Source: Bacillus swezeyi
Lineage (GTDB): Bacteria > Bacillota > Bacilli > Bacillales > Bacillaceae
Assembly: GCF_001969815.1 (NCBI RefSeq)
Contig: NZ_MRBK01000006.1
Span: forward strand, 372,001-436,000
Direction of reading: 5' to 3'
Length of the DNA: 64,000 bases
Position numbers and translations under genes: made by a program. Of the stretch, positions 38,752 through 47,680 are shown piece by piece; the first letter of the stretch is position 1, and each line of letters opens with the position of its first letter. A model generated the notes under the pieces. That model ran no database searches. It saw only the letters and a program-made list of their open reading frames with translations, and was not told the origin of the DNA.

Positions 38752-39820
38752 CACGTATGAAGCAGCTGCGATTATTACCAGTACGATGCTGGGGGCAGGG
38801 CTGCTGACCCTTCCCAGGGCACTGACGCAGAAAACGCTCTCTCCAGACGGATGGATCGTTTTGATCGTTGAAGGACTTGTTTTTATTTTGATTATCTATA
38901 TGAACGCCAAAATCGTCAAAAAGCACAATGTTCTTTCTTTTTTTGATTATACGAAAGAGGGCTGCGGCTTAGTGATCGGGAACATTTTGAACCTGTGCAT
39001 CAGTTTATATTTCTTGGGAGTGGCAAGTTTTGAAGCACGAGCGATGGCCGAGATGGTTAAATTTTTTCTGCTTCAATTTACACCGATGGGCGTGACGATT
39101 TTTGCTTTTGTGATTTGCGCGATCTATATGGTCGTCGGCGGAATCAGCGACATGTCGAAGATTTTCCCGTTTTTCCTCTCGATTACGCTCGTGATTCTGC
39201 TTGTCGTTTACGGCTTAAGTATGAATATGTTTCAAGTCAACAATTTAAGGCCTCTCCTCGGCCTCGGGGTTGGCTCAATCACAAGCGCTTTGACGGTTGT
39301 CTCCATTTCATTTTTAGGCGTGGAGCTCATGTTGTTTCTGCCTAAATACGTTAAAAATAAAGAAAAGCTGTTCAAAGCTGCCGCCATCGGTTTTGGGATC
39401 CCGCTTACTTTATATATTTTAACTTTTGTCGTCGTTGTCGGCGCTCTGACCGCGTCAGAAGTGATGACGATGACCTGGCCGACGATCTCATTGTTTCAAT
39501 CGTTTGAAATCAGAGGCATTTTTATTGAAAGGTTCGAATCGTTTTTGCTCGTCATCTGGACGATCCAATTTTTCACCACCTTTGTCGTCTATACATACTT
39601 TGCCGCTTCAGGGCTTGAAAATGTTTTCGGCTGGCCCGTCAAAAAAAACGTGTTGCTCATCGGCGCCCTTGCTTACATGGCCTCTCTCTTGCCGCAAGAC
39701 ACCAATGAAGTCTTGGTTTACAGCGATTTTTTAGGCTATGTCTTCATCGTCGTGTTCTGCGTGCTCCCGATCCTGATCTTTTTGCTCGTGTCGGCTAAAA
39801 GGAGGTTTAAAGCTTCGTGA
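38720..39820 (+). CDS. gerAB: Spore germination receptor subunit GerAB
   Basis: B subunit (366 aa) of the GerA receptor, an APC-superfamily protein with ten helices that forms the germinant-binding core. TMLGAGLLTLPRAL in helix 1 and the following WIVLIVEGLVFILII helix are typical. It overlaps gerAA by 32 bases, and either of two adjacent ATGs may be used, with GAGGTG upstream. Confidence 0.93.
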   Translation: MMQKNQLDRISTYEAAAIITSTMLGAGLLTLPRALTQKTLSPDGWIVLIVEGLVFILIIYMNAKIVKKHNVLSFFDYTKEGCGLVIGNILNLCISLYFLGVASFEARAMAEMVKFFLLQFTPMGVTIFAFVICAIYMVVGGISDMSKIFPFFLSITLVILLVVYGLSMNMFQVNNLRPLLGLGVGSITSALTVVSISFLGVELMLFLPKYVKNKEKLFKAAAIGFGIPLTLYILTFVVVVGALTASEVMTMTWPTISLFQSFEIRGIFIERFESFLLVIWTIQFFTTFVVYTYFAASGLENVFGWPVKKNVLLIGALAYMASLLPQDTNEVLVYSDFLGYVFIVVFCVLPILIFLLVSAKRRFKAS

Positions 39821-40938
39821 AAAAAAAAGGAATACTAGCGGCGCTGTCCCTTCTTCTCCTTTTGACAGGCTGCTGGGACAGCAGGCAGATCGAAGAGCTC
39901 AGCATTGCGATCGGCCTTGCGATGGATAAAGGAGAAGATGATAAAAAAGTGAAAATGACGTATCAGTTTCTCGTTCCGAAAAAGATCGGCCAGAACGGAA
40001 GCGCCCAAGATCCGACCAAAATCGTGGCCACATCCGGAAATACGGTTCATCAAACGATTCGTTCGACTGCTCTGAAAAACTTCCCGGTCTTCTCACAGCA
40101 TCTGCACGTCATTATTTTCTCGGAAGATCTTGCATCTGACATTTCTTTGGATGCCTTAATCAATCAGTTTATCCGGGATAACAGCATCAGAAGGAGCAGT
40201 GAAGTCTATATGGCGCCGGGGCCGGCCGGACGCCTTTTGAAGATAGATGATGCAGGTGATCCCGCTTCAGAAGCAATCCATAGCATCGCACAAAACAGGG
40301 CGTCAACGATCAAATTGCTTAAACCCGTCACATTGGGCGATATTTCAATTAAAATGCAGAAAGGCATGTCTTTTATCATGCCGAGGGCTGTCGAAGAAAA
40401 GGGGCAGCTTCAGTTGGAAGGCGGGGCCATTCTAAAAAACAACAAGCCATATGCAAATATTTCTTCAGCTCAAATAGAAGCATTGAATTTATTGATGGGA
40501 AAAGTGAACGGCGGGGTCATAGAATCAAGACATCAAGGACATTTGTTTTCATACGAAGTGTTTTCAATCACTCATCGCGTTCATATCACGAGAGAAAACG
40601 ACAAATACAAATTTACCGTACGTTCACATATTAAAGGGAGATTGTCTGAAGACTGGTATAAAGGCGAAGATTCTTTTAATCCAAATTACATTAGAGCAAT
40701 TGAACGGTCGGTCCAAAAAGACATCGAAAAACGCGTCAGGCAGCTGATTGACCTTTTACAACATGATTTAAAAGTCGATATCACCGATTTTTCGGACTAT
40801 GCCAGAATCAACTATCCGAAGCGCTGGCAGAAAGATCAACACAATTGGGATAAACACTTCAGCGAAGCCGATATCGACTATCATATCAATGCAACCATTC
40901 AGGATTTTGGAACAAAAGGAGCGACACAAGCAAGATAG
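39817..40938 (+). CDS. gerAC: Spore germination receptor lipoprotein GerAC
   Basis: C subunit (373 aa) of the GerA receptor. It has a lipoprotein signal ending LLLLTGC and the family motif CWDSRQIEELSIAIGLAMDK. It sits on the outer face of the spore inner membrane. GTG at 39817 overlaps the gerAB stop by 4 bases, with AAAGGAGG upstream. Confidence 0.93.
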   Translation: MKKKGILAALSLLLLLTGCWDSRQIEELSIAIGLAMDKGEDDKKVKMTYQFLVPKKIGQNGSAQDPTKIVATSGNTVHQTIRSTALKNFPVFSQHLHVIIFSEDLASDISLDALINQFIRDNSIRRSSEVYMAPGPAGRLLKIDDAGDPASEAIHSIAQNRASTIKLLKPVTLGDISIKMQKGMSFIMPRAVEEKGQLQLEGGAILKNNKPYANISSAQIEALNLLMGKVNGGVIESRHQGHLFSYEVFSITHRVHITRENDKYKFTVRSHIKGRLSEDWYKGEDSFNPNYIRAIERSVQKDIEKRVRQLIDLLQHDLKVDITDFSDYARINYPKRWQKDQHNWDKHFSEADIDYHINATIQDFGTKGATQAR

Positions 40939-40982
40939 GAGCCAAATTTTCTGATAAAATGGAAGTGAAAGGGTGATTTAGC

Positions 40983-41375
40983 ATGAAGCGGATATTGCAG
41001 ATAACAGGTATTTTCCTGATTGCGGCCGCAATCATTCTGTCCTGTTTTATGATTCATGATGTCGTATTTGATCCGTATATGGAGGATTCACAATCGATGC
41101 TGTTCTTTACGATCGGTTCGTATCTCTCCACTCCGGCTTTTTGCATCATCGGCGGATTTATTTTGCTCGGCATCAGCAAACTGATTGAGCTGCAGGAAAA
41201 AAACAATGCCATTTTGGCCGAAAATCTCGATCTCATTGATCAAAACGCCAGCATAACGGCCCAAAACGAAGCTGAACACGAAGAGAACCAAAACGCACAA
41301 GAACCCGACCGAACCAGTGATGCCGACTCTTTCACTCTGCCCGCAGCTGATGATCGAAAATATTGGAACGGTTGA
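40983..41375 (+). CDS. Two-helix membrane protein of unknown function
   Basis: A 130-aa protein with two membrane segments (about residues 7-25 and 42-65), then a coiled-coil-like stretch (LIELQEKNNAILAENLDLID) and an acidic, Asn/Glu-rich tail. No family was recognised. It follows gerAC by 44 bases and ends in a terminator, so it may be transcribed with the gerA operon or separately. The start is ATG at 40983 with AAAGGGTGA upstream. Confidence 0.65.
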   Translation: MKRILQITGIFLIAAAIILSCFMIHDVVFDPYMEDSQSMLFFTIGSYLSTPAFCIIGGFILLGISKLIELQEKNNAILAENLDLIDQNASITAQNEAEHEENQNAQEPDRTSDADSFTLPAADDRKYWNG

Positions 41376-41402
41376 AAACGGCTTTCATAGGAAAGCTGTT
41401 TT
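41375..41402. terminator. Two-way terminator before liaR
   Basis: Stem AAAACGGCTTTC/GAAAGCTGTTTT with one wobble and a 4-base loop, T-rich on the plus side, between convergent genes. Confidence 0.85.
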
Positions 41403-41411
41403 TTGTTTCCG

Positions 41412-42047
41412 TCACTGAACAAGCTTGTTTCGATGCGCGTATACGGCGGCTTGTGTACGGTCATCGACTTCAAGCTTGGACAGGATGTTCGTCACATGGG
41501 TTTTGACGGTTTTAATCGTGATAAATAATTCTTCCGCAATACCCTTGTTTGTTTTTCCTTCTGCCACAAGCTTGAGGATTTCCAATTCTCTTGCCGTCAA
41601 TGATTCATGTAGAGGCAGATCCCCAGATGAATGTCTCAGCTTTGATAATACCTTACCCGCCACCTTTGCTTCAAGCTTTGGTTCTCCCACGCTCGCAGCC
41701 CTGATCGCATCGGCGATTTCACTGGCTTTCGATGTTTTCAGCAAATAGCTGAGCGCCCCGGCTTCTATCACCGGATAGACCTTGTCATCATCAATAAAGC
41801 TCGTCAGCACGATGATTTTCGGATCGGCAAGCTCCCGGCAGATTTCCTTTGTCGCCTCAATGCCATCCATTCCTTCCATTACAAGATCCATCAAGATGAC
41901 ATCCGGCTTGGTTTCAACAGCCAGCTCAACACCGCGCCTGCCGTCTGAAGCTTCACCGATCACCTCAATATCAGGCTGCGATTCCAAAAAAGCAGCCAGC
42001 CCCATCCTCACCATTTCATGATCATCAATTAACAGTACTCGAATCAC
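41412..42047 (-). CDS. liaR: Response regulator LiaR
   Basis: NarL/LuxR-type regulator (211 aa) of the cell-envelope stress response. The receiver begins VIRVLLIDDHEMVRMGL with the phospho-Asp in VILMDLVMEGMDG, and the C-terminal helix-turn-helix reads GKTNKGIAEELFITIKTVKT. GTG at 42047 is chosen, with GGAGAG seven bases upstream, which gives the B. subtilis length. It overlaps liaS by 23 bases. Confidence 0.95.
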   Translation of the reverse strand: MIRVLLIDDHEMVRMGLAAFLESQPDIEVIGEASDGRRGVELAVETKPDVILMDLVMEGMDGIEATKEICRELADPKIIVLTSFIDDDKVYPVIEAGALSYLLKTSKASEIADAIRAASVGEPKLEAKVAGKVLSKLRHSSGDLPLHESLTARELEILKLVAEGKTNKGIAEELFITIKTVKTHVTNILSKLEVDDRTQAAVYAHRNKLVQ

Positions 42048-43113
42048 CTTCAGTCTCTCCTTTTCCTTGATCAAAGATCGGAACCTTTACATCAACTTGT
42101 GTTCCTTTTCCCGCAAATGAAATAATTTCCGCCACACCGCCGACTTCGCTGGCTCTTTCTTTAATAGAATTCAGCCCGTATGATGACGTTTTTACGGCAT
42201 CCATCTTAAATCCATCTCCATTATCAATCACCTTCAGCTGGAGCTGCCGGTTCCTGATCAGCAGTCTGACAGATACTTTTGTCGCCTTTGAATGCCTGAA
42301 TACATTCGAAAGCGCTTCTTGTACGATTCTGAACAGATGGTCTTCGACACCCTTTGGCAGTCTTCCGGCATCCTCGATTTCCCAATCGATATCCATCGAC
42401 TGTTTCGCTTTAAACTCATTCAGGAGGTCGGCCAGCCCTTCTTTTAAACCTTTCCCTTCAAGCGTGACCGGTCTCAGGTGCAAAAGCAGCGCTCTCATCT
42501 CATTCTGTGCATCGGCGGCCATTTTTTCCACCATTTTCAGCCTTTGCGCAAGTTTTTCATCAGCCGAAGCATTGATTCCTTCAAGAACCGCCGATGTCAT
42601 CATGGAAATGGCAAACAGCTGCTGGCTTACCGCATCATGCAGTTCCCGGGCCAGGCGCTGGCGTTCTTCGGAGACAACGGATTTTTTCATTTGCTCCTGC
42701 CATTCCGCCCTTTCATTTGACAGCTTTTGAAGAGAAGCGACCTGCCTTTCGATCCGCTCCGCCATTTCATTGAGCTGATCGGCGGCGAGTCCGATCTCAT
42801 CATCTCCAAGCGATGGAATCCGGTAAGCAAAATTGCCGTTTTCGTATTTTAAAATCGATTCGATCAGCTTTTCAAGCCGTTTTTTCAGCTGATTGCCAAA
42901 CATATAGCCAGAACCGAACCCTACGGCTGCACTGATCGACACTAGGAGCACGATAAACGGGATTCCGAACCATCTCGAGGCGATGAGCACCCGCGGATCG
43001 AGCTGATAATAGAACAGCATGAAGCCCAATACAGCAATCAAAATCGTAAAGCTGACACCCAAGGACAAACGGACGGCGCGCCACTGAATGTTTGCAAGCC
43101 TGTTCGTTTTCAT
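42025..43113 (-). CDS. liaS: Sensor histidine kinase LiaS
   Basis: Intramembrane-sensing kinase (362 aa) that responds to lipid-II antibiotics such as bacitracin. Two N-terminal helices are separated by a very short external loop (residues about 15-65). A HAMP domain, the HisKA_3 site (ELHDAVSQQLFAISMM) and an ATPase domain (YGLNSIKERASEVGG) follow. It is inhibited by LiaF, encoded immediately upstream with a 4-base overlap. Confidence 0.94.
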   Translation of the reverse strand: MKTNRLANIQWRAVRLSLGVSFTILIAVLGFMLFYYQLDPRVLIASRWFGIPFIVLLVSISAAVGFGSGYMFGNQLKKRLEKLIESILKYENGNFAYRIPSLGDDEIGLAADQLNEMAERIERQVASLQKLSNERAEWQEQMKKSVVSEERQRLARELHDAVSQQLFAISMMTSAVLEGINASADEKLAQRLKMVEKMAADAQNEMRALLLHLRPVTLEGKGLKEGLADLLNEFKAKQSMDIDWEIEDAGRLPKGVEDHLFRIVQEALSNVFRHSKATKVSVRLLIRNRQLQLKVIDNGDGFKMDAVKTSSYGLNSIKERASEVGGVAEIISFAGKGTQVDVKVPIFDQGKGETEGDSSTVN

Positions 43114-43841
43114 ATAAACCGCACATCCACATCACCGATAAACAGGGAAATCGAAATTTTAACCCGTCTTGCCGATTGTTCGTAATTCTCTGACTCGGTA
43201 TAGATTTGGTTGCCGATGCCGCTTTTCCGGTCGCCGATAATGTCAATGTCGCCGATAAACGCCGAAGAGCTGATGGAGACGTCAAGATCAGACGGAATGT
43301 AAATATCAACATCACCGATCAGCCCGGTGATGACGATTGTATTTTCCTCATCTGAAATGATCGCTTTTGACAAATCGATTTTTACGTCTCCGATGAATCC
43401 GGATATGTTTAAATCATTTAAATCAAAAGGTTTTTTCATCAATTTCACATCACCGAAAAAAAAGCTGTGCTGACCGGCGCTCGTTTTTTTCTGAAACGGT
43501 TCTGAGCCGGCCATATCTTTCCCGCGTTCTTTAGGTTTACTGCGGTCGAAAACCGGCTGATTTGTGACAAGCCTGTAGCCTGCATAAATGAGGAAAGCGG
43601 CAAAAAAGAAGCCGAACAGGCTGAATGTAATGCTGAAGATATCTTTGAGAACCAGGAAGCCCGCAAAAATAAACATCACAGACCCGAGCCAGCGGCGTGA
43701 ATATTTATGAAGCAAATACCCGGCAAAAAGAAAAGCGAGCGGCCAGAATAAGACGTCTCCAAGCCCGCTGTTTTGAAAAAATATGCTGATACCGAACAGA
43801 ACGATGACGAGTCCGATCAATTGGTTTTTTGTTAGACGCAT
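43110..43841 (-). CDS. liaF: LiaF, inhibitor of LiaRS
   Basis: Membrane protein (243 aa) that keeps LiaS inactive without envelope stress. It has about four N-terminal helices (residues 9-100) and a beta-rich C-terminal domain with repeated FIGDVxI segments (ISGFIGDVKIDLSKAII, SSAFIGDIDIIGD, LFIGDVDVRFI). Confidence 0.92.
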   Translation of the reverse strand: MRLTKNQLIGLVIVLFGISIFFQNSGLGDVLFWPLAFLFAGYLLHKYSRRWLGSVMFIFAGFLVLKDIFSITFSLFGFFFAAFLIYAGYRLVTNQPVFDRSKPKERGKDMAGSEPFQKKTSAGQHSFFFGDVKLMKKPFDLNDLNISGFIGDVKIDLSKAIISDEENTIVITGLIGDVDIYIPSDLDVSISSSAFIGDIDIIGDRKSGIGNQIYTESENYEQSARRVKISISLFIGDVDVRFI

Positions 43842-43871
43842 GCTGACTCCGGCCCCCTTTCTTTTTGTCGT

Positions 43872-44672
43872 TTATTCAATTGATACATTCCCGCTTGTCA
43901 ACGAGATATCAATTTTATTTTGACCATTTCCGTTTTTTCCAGTCAGTGTTCGTTTTTCACTGCTGATTTGATCAAAGGAATAAGAATAGCTGATGTTTCC
44001 GCTTGTCGATACGGCTTCAAGGCTGATGTCTGCATCGTCGGGCAGATCGAGTTTCGCATTTCCCGATGTCTGCTTGATGTTCAGCTTCCCGGTCACATCT
44101 TCAAGCTTTGTATTTCCTGATGTTGAGCGAATGTCCGCCTCCGCTGTGCGGACGTCTTTTAAGCGAATATTTCCCGACGTCCCTTTGACCTCAAGCTGTT
44201 CCGCCTGGAGCTGATTCACTTTTTGGCTGCCGCTTCCCGAGCTTAAGGCTACCTTTTTTAAATGCAAATGACCGCCTGATATGTTCACATTCCCGCTTCC
44301 TGATGTGATCGACAGGTCATCTTTGTATTCATAAGGGATTCTGACAATAAGTTCATTTTTTTGAAAAAAGAAGAACTGGAAAGGCTTCGGGTGTACGGAC
44401 AGCTGAAGGGTATCTCCCTTTTCTGATGATTCAAGGCGGGCATTGCCTGACAGCTCAGCATCTATATCATCACGCTGTTCAGCTTTGATGTTTACCGTTA
44501 TGCTTTTTGCACTGATGTCGATTTTGTTGACCTTCTTCGGTGAAGCACTGGCTGTATGGACTGATTCTTGATTGAAGCCAATGAATGAAAAACCGCGCAC
44601 ACCATCATAAATGAAGCAGGCGAGAATCACAATGCCAGCGATGATCAGCAGTTTTCCTAACGTTTTTTTCAT
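43872..44672 (-). CDS. liaG: LiaG, DUF4097 envelope protein
   Basis: A 266-aa protein with one N-terminal helix (LLIIAGIVILACFIYDGV) and a DUF4097 beta-helix built of repeats, such as SGSGNVNISGGHL, LEVKGTSGNIRLKDV, ADIRSTSGNTKLEDV and LNIKQTSGNAKLDL. Its molecular role is unknown. It begins the liaGFSR part of the locus. Confidence 0.9.
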   Translation of the reverse strand: MKKTLGKLLIIAGIVILACFIYDGVRGFSFIGFNQESVHTASASPKKVNKIDISAKSITVNIKAEQRDDIDAELSGNARLESSEKGDTLQLSVHPKPFQFFFFQKNELIVRIPYEYKDDLSITSGSGNVNISGGHLHLKKVALSSGSGSQKVNQLQAEQLEVKGTSGNIRLKDVRTAEADIRSTSGNTKLEDVTGKLNIKQTSGNAKLDLPDDADISLEAVSTSGNISYSYSFDQISSEKRTLTGKNGNGQNKIDISLTSGNVSIE

Positions 44673-44699
44673 GTGTTTAATCCTTTCGCCAAGTAAGTG

Positions 44700-44772
44700 T
44701 ATGCTCCTTATTATAAGGAAAGTTTCCTTTGAAAGAAATTAAAAATTGCAGAAGGGGCCCGTTAAGCCCCTT
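44700..44772 (-). terminator. liaH-liaG hairpins and weak liaG promoter
   Basis: After liaH, an AAGGGGC/GCCCCTT stem (44752-44758 with 44766-44772) has only a delayed T-stretch, so it should be leaky. Next on the minus strand comes a perfect -10 TATAAT (near 44710-44715) with a poor -35 TTTCTT. This fits the known arrangement of strong liaIH expression, partial readthrough, and a weak constitutive liaG promoter. Confidence 0.5.
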
Positions 44773-44777
44773 TCTGA

Positions 44778-45461
44778 TTATTCATTTCCGGCTGATGTTT
44801 GCTTTTCCAAGCCGACCTTTTGAGCGCGCATTTTTTCGAGCTCTTCTTCGACCTCTTTCGCATATTCAAGACGGCTGTATGAGCTCCCTGATCCCGCGGA
44901 AATTTCAGCATAGCTGTTCACCTTAGCTTCCATTTCTTCAATCCGGGTTTCCATTCTCATAAACTCGCGGTACGCGCTTTCGCTATCGATTTTATTAAAG
45001 GATGCATTCATATGTTCTTTTGCTTTTACCGCGTTGGCCCGTGCGATTAATGCATGTTTTCTGTCTTTTATGTCACGCAGTTTGACTTCGAGCGTTTGCA
45101 GCTGCTCTTTTAATTCAGCAAGCTGCTTTTTCGCATGGTGATAAGCTTCTTGATATTCCGATGCTTTTTCTTCAAAATACTTCATTTCGGAAAGAGCCTT
45201 TTTGGCAAGCTCTTCTTCACCAGCATCAAAAGCAAGCTGTGCCTGGTTTCTGCGTTTGACGGCCAGTTTTTCAGCCTCCTCATGCTTCCCTTTGAAACTT
45301 TGTTCAATCGTCTGCTGTTTGACAATCGTATGCTTGGCCTTTGCAATATCGCTTTCCATATCGCGTACGTATTGATTCAACATCACCCGCGGGTTTTCAA
45401 TTTTATCCAATCCTTCATTAACTGATGCAACAAACATGTCTCTTATTCTTTTGAACGGCAT
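44778..45461 (-). CDS. liaH: Phage-shock protein A homologue LiaH
   Basis: PspA/IM30-family coiled-coil protein (227 aa) that assembles into large oligomers on the membrane during envelope stress. Heptad-rich helices run through most of the length (AKHTIVKQQTIEQSFKGKHE, YHHAKKQLAELKEQLQTLEV). It follows liaI by 19 bases. Confidence 0.94.
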   Translation of the reverse strand: MPFKRIRDMFVASVNEGLDKIENPRVMLNQYVRDMESDIAKAKHTIVKQQTIEQSFKGKHEEAEKLAVKRRNQAQLAFDAGEEELAKKALSEMKYFEEKASEYQEAYHHAKKQLAELKEQLQTLEVKLRDIKDRKHALIARANAVKAKEHMNASFNKIDSESAYREFMRMETRIEEMEAKVNSYAEISAGSGSSYSRLEYAKEVEEELEKMRAQKVGLEKQTSAGNE

Positions 45462-45480
45462 GATTGATTCCTCCCTGTGT

Positions 45481-45870
45481 TTATTTATTCTTTTTCAAAA
45501 AGTCTTCCCACTCCGCATCAAAGCCGGTATCATATGATGCAGCGGAAGGCTCGGTTTTCTCTGAATAATAGATGCTTTCTCCTTGTTTTCCATCTTGCTT
45601 CATCATCTTCCAGCCGAAATAAACCATGGCAGCGGCAAGTGCGATGCCGATCAGAAAAGGAAGAGATCCTCCCAAAAACATGATGCCGATGATGGTCAGG
45701 ATGACAGCGGCAAACTGACGGCCTTCTTTCCACTTTTTAATGCCGTAATAGATAAGCACAGCTCCAATTGCGCCTGTGATCAATCCGCCAAAATGGCCTC
45801 CCCCGAAAAACAGCGAGATGCCAAACAGGATCAGAAAAAAGCCGATGACTGATTTTCCATTTATCTTCAT
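45481..45870 (-). CDS. liaI: LiaI membrane anchor
   Basis: A small membrane protein (129 aa) with about four hydrophobic segments and an acidic tail ending FDAEWEDFLKKNK, like B. subtilis LiaI, which recruits LiaH to the membrane. ATG at 45870 (MKINGKSVIGFF) is chosen, with GGAGGAG upstream; the frame extends 19 codons further but overlaps the promoter. Confidence 0.9.
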   Translation of the reverse strand: MKINGKSVIGFFLILFGISLFFGGGHFGGLITGAIGAVLIYYGIKKWKEGRQFAAVILTIIGIMFLGGSLPFLIGIALAAAMVYFGWKMMKQDGKQGESIYYSEKTEPSAASYDTGFDAEWEDFLKKNK

Positions 45871-45900
45871 GCTTGCTCCTCCTTTCTTGTTCATGTATTC

Positions 45901-45960
45901 ACTATAGTCAATTTCAGGCTTCGACAAAACGAGTCACAGATTGATTTTATTGTAAGACCA
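45901..45960 (-). promoter_or_regulatory. liaI promoter region
   Basis: On the minus strand, TTTTGT (45924-45929), a 17-bp spacer and TATAGT (45901-45906) form a plausible SigA promoter. Upstream lies GGTCTTACAATAAAATC (about 45944-45960), similar in outline to the LiaR target of B. subtilis. LiaR binding is inferred. Confidence 0.4.
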
Positions 45961-45990
45961 GAGTCGTAGGGCGGATAAGACCGCCAAATC

Positions 45991-46032
45991 AATGAAGACC
46001 GCTCTTTACTGAGAAAGAGCGGTCTTCATTGT
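45991..46032 (-). terminator. Long hairpin after the pectin methylesterase gene
   Basis: An 18-bp perfect stem (CAATGAAGACCGCTCTTT with its complement) and a 6-base loop just past the stop codon. The following sequence (ATTTGG on the minus strand) is not a good T-tract. A second GGCGG/CCGCC hairpin lies at 45971-45986. Confidence 0.65.
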
Positions 46033-46040
46033 TTGGTGAG

Positions 46041-46994
46041 CTATTGTTCAATTTTCGGATTCCAGCCGTCCAGAACATTTTCAATGGTCCAGTTTTCCGC
46101 CTCCTGATCTGATATCTGTCTTCTCGCCTCATGAAAAACCGCCCCCGGCCCCGTATTCCGATATTCATACAATCTCGCATCGGCAGCCGAGAAGCCCGAC
46201 ATATCCGTCCACCCTTCAGGTTGAATGTGAGCGCCGAGAGAACAATTATGATATAAAACGCTGGCGATGGCGTCAGGGTCTCCTCCCGGATGCCACGGAC
46301 GGCCGAGATAAACCGTCCCGTCAGCTGCATCGCTTGTCAGCCTGCAATTTGTGATGAAAAAGCCGAACGGTTTCGTTATTTGGGTACTGGCGGCTGTCAC
46401 ATAGCCGTTATTGGTGGCGGAGCCGCGATCTGCGCTATGAATCCGGCAGTTTTCAAAAACCGCTCTCGCTCCTCCAAAAATAAAATCGACATCCCCTTCT
46501 ATATAGCATTGATCAAAATATTGTGCGCCATCATTAACAAATAGTGTATCCTGCCTGCCGATAAATCTGGAATGTTTAAAAATCATTCGGTTTCCCTTCG
46601 CATAGACCGCCACTGCCTGAGTTCCAGTCGTATCTACTTTCGTTCGGTCAAACGAATTTTCAAATGTCAGGTTTTCCGCTTCAAAATCATCCGCATAAAT
46701 AAACACACTGGCGCTTCCGCTCGTTCCGTACCTACCTCCCCCTTCCTTTTCTTTCCCCGCATAATTGTCATAAGTAATGACGGTGTCGTTTTTGTTTTCG
46801 CCAATCAGCTTGACAAACGGCTTTGTCGCAGGAATCCGAACCACTTCTTTATAAATGCCTTTCTTAATCAAAATCTCCTTTTTTTCAAGACTGTACTCCG
46901 GCAAAGCATCGACAGCCTCCTGAACGGTTTTAAATTCGCCATCCCTATCTTTTGACACCGTCAGCCTGACCGCGGCTTTTTCGCGATTGATCAT
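46041..46994 (-). CDS. Pectin methylesterase (CE8), cytoplasmic type
   Basis: Pectinesterase (317 aa) that removes methyl groups from pectin oligomers. Family CE8 motifs are visible: GYVTAAST, GDVDFIFGGARAVFENC with the catalytic Asp, FIGRQDTLFVNDG and LGRPWHPGG. There is no signal peptide after the chosen ATG at 46994 (MINREKAAVRLTV), which has AAGGGGGAAT upstream, so it probably acts on imported oligomers. The longer frame has no ribosome site and crosses the cre site. Confidence 0.9.
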   Translation of the reverse strand: MINREKAAVRLTVSKDRDGEFKTVQEAVDALPEYSLEKKEILIKKGIYKEVVRIPATKPFVKLIGENKNDTVITYDNYAGKEKEGGGRYGTSGSASVFIYADDFEAENLTFENSFDRTKVDTTGTQAVAVYAKGNRMIFKHSRFIGRQDTLFVNDGAQYFDQCYIEGDVDFIFGGARAVFENCRIHSADRGSATNNGYVTAASTQITKPFGFFITNCRLTSDAADGTVYLGRPWHPGGDPDAIASVLYHNCSLGAHIQPEGWTDMSGFSAADARLYEYRNTGPGAVFHEARRQISDQEAENWTIENVLDGWNPKIEQ

Positions 46995-47013
46995 CCGTAT
47001 TCCCCCTTTTTGT

Positions 47014-47027
47014 TGAAAGCGCTTACT
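47014..47027. promoter_or_regulatory. cre site of the pectin methylesterase gene
   Basis: TGAAAGCGCTTACT fits the CcpA consensus TGWNANCGNTNWCA with one mismatch at the last base. It is 20 bases upstream of the start codon, so carbon catabolite repression is likely. Confidence 0.6.
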
Positions 47028-47039
47028 TAAAATTACGAC

Positions 47040-47072
47040 AAAAAGCCGTTTTCCCCTGCCGGAAAACAGCTT
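47040..47072 (-). terminator. Terminator of the cobalamin operon
   Basis: Stem 47043-47054 with 47061-47072 (AAGCxGTTTTCC/GGAAAACxGCTT, one wobble), 6-base loop, then TTTTTG on the minus strand. Confidence 0.85.
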
Positions 47073-47110
47073 GATGTAATAGATCGACAAAATTGCAGGG
47101 AATCAGCAGC

Positions 47111-47680
47111 CTACCGTTTACTTTTAAAAACAATGGCGCTTCTTTCATATTCAACATCTTTGATGTTCAACCTGAAATTAATGACCCTGGCAGCGGCAAA
47201 CAAATAATCTGACAGCCTGTTTAAATAGCGGAGCGGCACATCGCGAATTTCCGCTTTTTTCATCAGTGCCACCGTCAGACGCTCCGCACGGCGCGCAACG
47301 GTTCTGGCAGCGTGCATATATGCCGCGGCCTTGGAGCCGCCCGGAAGAATGAACTTTTCAAGCTCAGGCGCTTCCTCACTGTATATATCAATTCGCTCTT
47401 CCAAAAATGCAACGGCTTCTTCCTTCAGCTTGGCATTCCCTTTTGGAGAGATGTAAGCCAAATCGCTGCCACAGTCAAACAGCTCATGCTGAATCTTGAA
47501 AAGCTCGCTTTTGACATCACTGAAACGTTCGCCGTCTTCAAGTTCGGCAAGCACAATGCCGATGAAACTGTTCAGTTCATCGATCGTTCCATAGCATTCG
47601 ACACGGGCATCATCTTTATCAACGCGGCCGCCGATGACATGTGTCTTCCCTTTATCACCTGTTTTCGTGTACAGCTTCAC
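47111..47680 (-). CDS. yvqK: PduO-type cob(I)alamin adenosyltransferase YvqK
   Basis: ATP:cob(I)alamin adenosyltransferase (189 aa) that makes adenosylcobalamin. The ATP loop is KLYTKTGDKGKTHVIGG, and the helical core has YGTIDELNSFIG and the RRAERLTVAL helix. GTG at 47680 is the start, overlapping the stop of the previous gene by 4 bases. It closes the operon that imports and remodels cobalamin. Confidence 0.92.
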   Translation of the reverse strand: MKLYTKTGDKGKTHVIGGRVDKDDARVECYGTIDELNSFIGIVLAELEDGERFSDVKSELFKIQHELFDCGSDLAYISPKGNAKLKEEAVAFLEERIDIYSEEAPELEKFILPGGSKAAAYMHAARTVARRAERLTVALMKKAEIRDVPLRYLNRLSDYLFAAARVINFRLNIKDVEYERSAIVFKSKR

